A stretch of 64,000 nt of DNA from Isoetes taiwanensis (taxonomy: Eukaryota > Streptophyta > Lycopodiopsida > Isoetales > Isoetaceae), in NCBI GenBank assembly GCA_021234155.1, contig JAJEKV010000024.1, positions 15,290,913 through 15,354,912 on the forward strand, written 5' to 3'. Positions 57,938 through 64,000 of the stretch are shown here, in pieces (the stretch's first letter is position 1; the number at the start of each line of letters is the position of its first letter). The notes below the pieces were generated by a model. It made no database searches and was not told where the DNA came from. It worked only from the letters and a program-made list of their open reading frames with translations. A program made the translations under genes and the position numbers.

Positions 57938-58285
57938 CTAGTTTGGAACTTGGAAACCCTCTTGTGCTGCTATCAAATCCTGTATGGTCAGGTTATCCAC
58001 CCTGCGTCTGCCAAAGATATTCAGCATTGAATCAAGCTCCTCACATGGGAAATTGGTGAAGTCCAACAAAAGGAGCACATGTGCTTCCCTTTTTTGCTGC
58101 CATGTATGAAAAAGATTCAAGAAAAAGGGCCTCAGCCCGTTATTCCTCCAAACCTCTTTCCTCTTCTATAACGTTTTGATGGCCAGTGCGTGGATCATTT
58201 CTTGCTTCAGCTGTATAAAAATGTTCTCCAGTTCAGCATGAGTTAGTATGGCATCCTCCTCATCCGAATTTTCTGCCTGCCCCAT
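57938..58285 (-). pseudogene. Third small frame downstream of LINE ORF2
   Basis: From ATG 58285 one frame of 115 codons runs to 57938, broken only by TAG at 58166-58168. It starts MGQAENSDEEDAILTHAELE and continues after the stop with HTWQQKREAHVLLLLDFTNF and ends DLIAAQEGFQVPN. It lies in the 3' part of the LINE, before the tail. No family recognised. Plant L1 elements normally have no third frame, so it may be chance or lineage-specific. Confidence 0.4.
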
Positions 58286-58307
58286 TCCTCTGGTCGAACC
58301 TCCTACC

Positions 58308-61300
58308 CTATTGAGTCTCCTCATGGCATCTGTGCAAAACATCATCAGATAATGTTAGTTTAAGTACAAAGAATTCAAAAGGTCCCTTAAAAGAACCAAT
58401 GCTGTCCCATTCTCTGTCATATTTTTTCCCCTTTAGTGTTTTGTGGGCAATAGCTGAGATTTGAATAAGGTCCAGAAGGATTCCTTTCAGCCAAGTCATA
58501 GATGGTGCATGGCCTCCAATCATAACTCTGTTTCTGTGTAACCAAATAGCCCAGCAGGTCAGGGTTCTTATAGTATTGACTAATCTGCTACCATTGTCCC
58601 AAAAGGGAAGTAGGTCATTAGTAGTTGGCACTCCCTTATTAAGTTGTGCTGTCCAGCTCCAAAAATCCAGTAGCCAATTGCATATAAAGACATGGTTTGA
58701 ACTCTCTGTTTCCCCATATAACTTGCATTGGCTTGATACAGTGTTGTCATATTTGGCTCGATTCATATTGGTGGCTAGGCTCTGATGCAAGGCTATCCAT
58801 TTAAATGTTTTGATCCTAGCAGCAGTATAAACCTTCCACCCCTTTGCACAAACCGAATTCAGTTTATCTTCCTCACAATTCCATAATAGAGTAGCTTTGG
58901 AAGGTTTCCTTTCAAGTAAGGCCTTGTAGATCTCTTTGACTGAATAAATTTCTTTCTTATTCAACTGCCATTGATTACTATTCTGGTTGAGCTCCTGATA
59001 TCCTCCCATATGCTCCATAATGAGGTGATAAATCTTTTTATCTATTTCAGAACCTTTGGTTCTACTCTTAACTTCCTCCCAAGTGAGCCATCTGTTTGAA
59101 GGGTCCCTGAGGTCTTCAATTTTATTAATACCTGCATTGAACCACTGCATGTACTTCTGTGGATCTTGAAGAGCTAAGCAACCAATGCCTTCAGGAGCTA
59201 GCTCAGGGTGCCAAAAAAAATTAGTATCTTTGCTCCTAGCATCCAAAACAGGTGGCCTGTAACATAATGCAGCATTATTCCAAGCATCCAGGATTCTCCT
59301 CATGATATTGGATGTTCCAGAGGCAGGAGTCAACTGAAAGAAAGCTGAATCAGGTAGGCAATGCTTAAGAGTGGCACTGCCAACAGGGTGAGAGCTTTGC
59401 AGCCAGTATCTTATTAGCTTGAGTGCCGGGGATGGTCTGTTGATATATAGAGCTCTCCACACCATCTTGGCAGCTAAAGCTTGAGCTTGTACAAATAAGT
59501 CCTTGTAGCCGAGACCTCCTTCTTTCCTCGGTTTGACCAGGTCTGACCATGCAACTTTATGAGACCCCTGCCATATGAATTTCCTAATAATTCTTTCAAT
59601 TTGGTTGTAAGAAGCCTTATCTCCTACCAGAACTGAGGAGAAGAAGATATGTGTACTACAAATCACAGAATTAGCAATTTCAACTCTCCCAGCCAGGGAT
59701 AGGGTGGATGGATACCTGTGAAGTTTTTTTTAATTCTGGAAACTATAGGTTCCCATAGTCCATGTAAAGAGTGATTAAGGGCCAAAGGAATCCCCAAAAT
59801 CTTTGTAGCTGCCTTATTATCCAAAACCTTAATGCCATGGATAGCTGTCTCTTTAGTGTCAAAAATTATTGCACTTTTGGCTTTGTTTAACTTAACCCCT
59901 GCTGCAGACCCAAATTTTTCTATTGCCTCCAGAAAGTTAGGTAAACTGTTGTCTCCATGTTTCAGAAACACAAATGTGTCATCTGCATATTGCATTATTG
60001 TGAAGTCTTCATCCCCTTGTGGCATTTTTAGGCTGTTAATTAGTTTCCTTTCCTGTAAACTAACTGCCATCCTAGTGACCATCTCAGCAATAATCAAGAA
60101 TAGATATGGGGCCAGTGGGCATCCTTGCCTCACTCCTCTTTGGCATTGAAAAGGCTTGGATGGAGTACCATTAATAATTATGGCAGATGAGGCATTAGCA
60201 TTGAAGCTCCAAATTTTGTTGTATATGGTTTCTGGAAACCCAAGGTGTGCCATGGCCTTTTGTAAAAACCTCCAATCAATAGTGTCATATGCTCTCTGAA
60301 AATCGAGCTTTAGGAGCATGCATTGTTGGCCTGACATTTTGTTCCAATGCAAGCCTTCAGTTGCTCCTATATAATTGTCTAATATGTTCCTTTGAGGCAA
60401 GAAAGCTGATTGGCAGGGACTGATCAGCTTATATAAAACACATTTCAGCCTGTTAGCCATCATTTTGGCTAGAATCTTATAGCTTGTATTGGTTAATGTG
60501 ATGGGTCTCCAGTCTCCTAGAACCTGAGGAGTGTCCACCTTAGGGATCATGGTGATATGCCCAGCATTGATTGCAGGATGTATCTTTGAGGCACACCATG
60601 CCCCTTGGAAGAAAGTAATCAAATCCTCTTTCATTATATCCCAGAACTCCAAATAGAATTCTGGTTGCAGACCATCCGGACCAGGGCTCTTCCCTTTTGC
60701 CATGGATTTCAGAGTTTCCAGAATCTCTCTCTCTTTTGGGACAGACAATAATTCTTCCTCACTGATCTCTCCAGAGCTTTGTGGAATATCTTGGAAGAAT
60801 TCTGTCAGGGTCTGCTCATCTGCTTGTTTATTCTCAAAGAGCTTGGAGTATTCCCTTTGAAAATAGTCTTCTATCTCTTTTTGTTCCTCTATGTTTTTCT
60901 GGCCATCCTTAATTTTTGTGATCCCATTATTCACCATTCTATTTTTAGCTGTTCTAAAAAAGAAAGCCGAGCTGCCATTATCCATGTTGTTAAGATACTT
61001 TGTTCTGCTTCTCACTGCCAGAGACTTTGCTTCTTTCTCCTCAATGATTTTAACTTTTTTTTCCAAGTCTTCCTCTTCATCCTGTAAACTTTTGTTATTC
61101 TTGTCATTGAATAACTTACTTCTAATTTGTTTTATAGCCCCATAAATAGACTGTTTTTCCTTTCTCTTCTCCAATGCCCAGTTTTTCCCCCATTGTTTAA
61201 TCCAATTCTTTATGTCTTTAACCCTCTGACAAAAAGCATTCATAGATCCTTGTCTTGGGATTGCCCCTAACTTGGAATAAAACTCCTTGTATTCATCACA

Positions 61301-62068
61301 GAACCTTTTCATATTGAGTAAGTCTGTGTTGAACTTAAATGGGACATTTGTTCCCCCTTTTCTTGGGACAGTTTTATTCTCAAGGGATTGAGGGAAGTGA
61401 TCTGAGATTGAATTTGCTAGGTCACCAGTAACAATAGCCGAATCCCATGCTGTTATGGACTTGTTGTATAGATAAAACCTGTCCAGTAGACAATAGGTCC
61501 TATGTTCCCCTTTTCTTTTATTACTCCAGGAGTACATATTCGATGATGAGGGGGGAACATAAGAGAAGTGTAGCATGAGATTCTGCCATGCCTCCCTCTC
61601 TTTTTTGGTCATGTTCATCTTCTTTCCCAGCTTCTGATCCCAACTATTGAAATCTCCAGCCATAAGAATATTATCCTTCTTGCTGTTTTGGATCCAAAGG
61701 TTAATCTGATCCCATTGTTTTTCTCTGTCTGCTGGTTCTGTAGAAGCATACACATTGATAATGTTCAATTTTTCTGTTCCTCTTTCCAGTGATGCCACTG
61801 TCCACCTGCCAGAGGGGTGTTTATATTTGCTTGCACAAAGAAATCCATTCCACATTGTACTAATTCCCCCTTTTGTTCCATCTGTTTCTGTCCAAACAGA
61901 ATCCCCAACTGGGAAGATCCATGTACCCAATCTCTCTGCTTCAAAACTTGGCAGTCTATGTTCTTGGACTAGAACAATGTCTGCCTTCATTTCTCTCAAA
62001 GCGATTAATGCTCTTTTCCTCTTGAGTGGACCTTTGATTCCCCTCAGATTCCAAGTTACTATCTTCAT
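58308..62068 (-). pseudogene. LINE ORF2: AP endonuclease and reverse transcriptase
   Basis: The N-terminal 215 or so residues are an AP-like endonuclease: MKIVTWNLRGI, VQEHRLPSFE, AGDFNSWDQ and SISDHFP (catalytic Asp-His). The reverse transcriptase follows with KGKSPGPDGLQPEFY, KLDFQRAYDTIDWRFL, RGVRQGCPLAPYLFL and the catalytic QYADDTFVFL. A one-base frame break lies in an A8 run at about 59728-59735. Beyond it the frame continues with LSLAGRVEIANSVI, IRKFIWQGSHKVAW and a C-terminal zinc-like segment (TFKWIALHQSLATNMN, QCKLYGETESSNHVFIC) in which the second Cys of the expected C-x2-C is Tyr. About 1,255 codons in all. It makes and inserts DNA copies by target-primed reverse transcription. 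The slippery site at the break is discussed in the findings. Confidence 0.88.
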
Positions 62069-62982
62069 TAGGCTGGGTAGCTTTTCCTTTCTTGAACTCT
62101 TAAGTTCAAGGCTGGGCTGTTGGAAGTGAACTGCACTTTTTTCTTAACCCTCTTGGCAACCATTGGGGTATAGAATTGTTCAATATTTCCTGCTCCCTTC
62201 CTGGCTTCATCTGGACTAATTGGATTTGACTCCAGGCCAGATGACTTTACAAACCTCTCTTGGCCAATTGGGCTTAGCAGGACATTGGATTGCTCCATTC
62301 CCAGGCCAATTGGACTTAGAAGAGTAGGTTTAGATTTTGATAACATCCCCTGGCCTCTCTGAGGGCTTAGAGGGTCAATGTTTTCAATATCTTCCTCATT
62401 CCTCTGGTCAGCATTCCTCTGGTCAGCCATATTTGACATCATCCCCTGGCCTCTCTGTTGAGGACTTAGAGGGTCAATGGTGTCACCTCTCCTGTTTGGA
62501 AATGGTTTAAGGGGTGTATAGAAAAAGTTGGATTCCATCTCCTGGCCTCCCTGAGGTCTCATAGGATCCATGTTGTCCAAAATTTCTAGGCTTGTATTCT
62601 GGCTAGTCAAAATAGTGGCCTCCATCTGATCAGCCACTGTTGACCCCTTCCCCTGGCCTCTCTGTTGAGGGCTTATAGGTTCAATGGAGTCAACAAGCCT
62701 GTTTTGATCAAGTAACTTAAGTGGTGTATGAAAAGTATTGGATTCCATCCCCTGGCCTCCCTGAGGTCTTATAGGGTCCATGTTATCCAAGATTTCCAAG
62801 CTTGTATCCTGGTTACTCAAATCAGTGGCCTCAAAAACCAATTCTTCAGTTCCTCCCATAGATTCTTCATCCTTGTCAAATTGAAATGGCGAGGTGGTAA
62901 AGAATTTGGAGTAAATCCCTTGTTTTTCCAGAGGAGTATTGGGAATTACCTCCTGCTGGTCCAATTTCTCATTCTGCTCCAT
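62068..62982 (-). CDS. LINE ORF1, repetitive low-complexity protein
   Basis: From ATG 62982 the frame gives about 304 residues and ends in TAATG, sharing one base with the ORF2 start. It consists of repeated blocks: SLEILDNMDPIRPQGGQGME and SLEILDNMDPMRPQGGQEME with a following FYTPLK/FHTPLK, SPQQRGQGKGS and LSPQQRGQGMMSNMADQ, and LLSPIGLGMEQS/LLSPIGQERF. The C-terminus is basic (KRVKKKVQFTSNSP). Plant L1 ORF1 proteins usually bind RNA through DUF4283 and a CCHC knuckle; neither is here. Either the 5' part is lost or this lineage has a different ORF1. The listed frame is open four codons further upstream, but there without ATG. Confidence 0.65.
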   Translation of the reverse strand: MEQNEKLDQQEVIPNTPLEKQGIYSKFFTTSPFQFDKDEESMGGTEELVFEATDLSNQDTSLEILDNMDPIRPQGGQGMESNTFHTPLKLLDQNRLVDSIEPISPQQRGQGKGSTVADQMEATILTSQNTSLEILDNMDPMRPQGGQEMESNFFYTPLKPFPNRRGDTIDPLSPQQRGQGMMSNMADQRNADQRNEEDIENIDPLSPQRGQGMLSKSKPTLLSPIGLGMEQSNVLLSPIGQERFVKSSGLESNPISPDEARKGAGNIEQFYTPMVAKRVKKKVQFTSNSPALNLRVQERKSYPA

Positions 62983-62993
62983 TAACTCCAGCA

Positions 62994-63061
62994 AACAGTA
63001 CGAGTTATTATTGCTTCTCCTTTTGTTGCTTGCTAACAGTACGAGTTATTATTGCTTGCTA
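62994..63061 (-). repeat. 41-base tandem repeat in the LINE leader
   Basis: The word ACAGTACGAGTTATTATTGC (plus strand) occurs at about 62995 and again 41 bases later, within a leader of the LINE on the minus strand. Tandem repeats in the 5' leader of LINEs often carry promoter function; that is inference here. Confidence 0.7.
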
Positions 63062-63715
63062 ACGTGTTTTCTTTCATTGGCTGTGACGACAAACATCAGG
63101 GGATCTTTTCAACAAGGCAACAAAAAAACAAGCAAAACAACAGGGTAAGACAGTAAGGAGGAATTATCTAAACAATGATTTATTTTGCATTTTTAAGGGT
63201 GTTTTTAAACTAAAATTTGGATTTTTCTCATTTCATTTTTTACTAAGCTTGATTTGTTCTAATAACTTCTCAATGATGTTTGATAATGTTTATCTGAATA
63301 TTAAAGTATAGTACTGACTTTTTTGCAGCTGGAATTTGGATCGCAACATAAAACATAACACAATCTTTCAATTTTAAATTGTTATATCACATTTCTATTT
63401 TTATAAGTAGATCACAATACATGGTTTGCTCTATAATATTTTGATACACTTCCTACATTACAACATATACTACAATTAGAACTCGAAATAAAGATACTAC
63501 ACCCCAACCATCTATACAAATGTAACTCAAGACAAATATTATGTTCTCTAACATGTTTTATACTCTATTTCCCAATATGTCCAACTCAAGACAAAACGGA
63601 GAGCATGTAAAGATTTATATTACCTTTAACATTCTATTTTTCGAGGGGGAGATTTAGATTTACATAGAAGAACATAAGTAGATAAACTAATTTTTTGATT
63701 CCTACACCAATGCAG
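63062..63715. other. AT-rich gap, no gene seen
   Basis: Sequence between the LINE and the partial gene at the window's right edge. It is AT-rich, with many stops. It ends in an acceptor-like CCTACACCAATGCAG (63701-63715). Confidence 0.5.
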
Positions 63716-63940
63716 ATGGTAATCATCAATGTTGAGTGGGATTCGTACCCAAAATTGCTTGCCAAACGTTTTGAGGATGGGCATGATGTGCCACCATTTA
63801 AAGATGACCTTGATAAATATGTTCAATACTTGAATAACTATGAGGACCTTGAGGAAATTATGTTAGAGTTTTTGCAGAGTGGTATGGAGTTCAGGAGTCG
63901 CTTGGGCTTCCACTATCTCAAACATCTAAAATTCAATTAG
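63716..63940 (+). CDS. Partial unknown gene at window edge
   Basis: After the acceptor at 63715 the frame reads MVIINVEWDSYPKLLAKRFE, then DDLDKYVQYLNNYEDLEEIM, LEFLQSGMEFRSRLG and a TAG at 63938-63940. The next frame (LDVDKFISFLERVFHKH) may continue it after a break or intron. Amphipathic, Leu-rich, coding-like, but no family recognised. The gene would extend beyond base 64000. Confidence 0.35.
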   Translation: MVIINVEWDSYPKLLAKRFEDGHDVPPFKDDLDKYVQYLNNYEDLEEIMLEFLQSGMEFRSRLGFHYLKHLKFN

Positions 63941-64000
63941 ATGTTGATAAGTTCATCAGTTTCTTGGAACGTGTGTTTCATAAACACATATATGTCCATG

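Larger units (their letters stand above)
57720..63061 (-). mobile_element. L1-type LINE, nearly complete
   Basis: Minus strand, 5' to 3': a 5' leader with a 41-base tandem repeat (62994-63061), ORF1 (62982-62068), ORF2 with endonuclease and reverse transcriptase (62068-58308, one frame break), a short third frame (58285-57938), then a poly(A)-rich tail, seen on the plus strand as T12 and GTTT repeats at 57721-57749. No RNase H domain is present, as in most plant L1 elements. No target-site duplication could be matched, and ORF1 lacks the usual DUF4283 and zinc knuckle, so the 5' end may be truncated. Confidence 0.85.

Overview
The window is nuclear DNA of a land plant with a large, repeat-rich genome. 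The evidence is spliced GT-AG genes with typical plant relatives (NRPB3, a B12D-family gene, a GH17 glucanase fragment), a Ty3/gypsy chromovirus with a plant-type initiator-tRNA-Met primer-binding site, an L1-type LINE with a poly(A) tail, and hAT-like and HUH-endonuclease (Replitron-like) elements. The exact lineage cannot be fixed from this sequence; the mix of elements would fit a fern, lycophyte or bryophyte, but that is inference. Only two host genes look intact: a B12D-like gene (10105-11030, 3 coding exons) and NRPB3, the third largest subunit of RNA polymerase II (42412-44063, 4 exons). A small acidic-protein gene (2735-3164) also has a clean two-exon model. An EEF1A-lysine-methyltransferase-like gene (45428-46733) and a GH17 fragment (37379-37638) are decayed.

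Layout. 0-4.2 kb: a degraded unrecognised reading frame, two direct copies of a terminal block of a DNA element, and between them the acidic gene. 4.5-7.2 kb: a broken HUH-type Rep gene (Replitron-like) on the minus strand. 7.3-14 kb: mostly empty apart from B12D. 15.1-36.9 kb: one Ty3/gypsy chromovirus, split by two later insertions: a 3.8-kb long-terminal-inverted-repeat element (21696-25504) and a roughly 7.6-kb element (about 27645-35215) carrying an unrecognised multi-zinc-finger, transposase-like gene. 37-41 kb: GH17 fragment and a hAT-like transposase relic that itself holds a 545-bp MITE. 42-47 kb: NRPB3 and the methyltransferase pseudogene. 47-48.3 kb: a LINE fragment. 50-56.2 kb: two convergent multi-exon genes, a DDE-like transposase-type gene and a coiled-coil/RING-like gene, both with frame breaks. 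57.7-63.1 kb: a nearly complete LINE on the minus strand.

The most striking item is in the chromovirus. Between its primer-binding site and gag it carries about 4.2 kb of extra coding sequence. The first extra reading frame (17258-18591) ends in an unmistakable histone H3 fold, and its N-terminus begins MARTKGT, like an H3 tail. The middle holds an unfamiliar domain and a Gln-rich coiled coil. A second long extra frame (18795-20195) matches nothing I recognise. The element thus appears to have carried an H3-derived protein, besides the chromodomain at the end of its pol. I know of no described plant retrotransposon with this arrangement. A separate 90-residue frame in the nested element (33919-34191) also starts with an H3-tail-like sequence.
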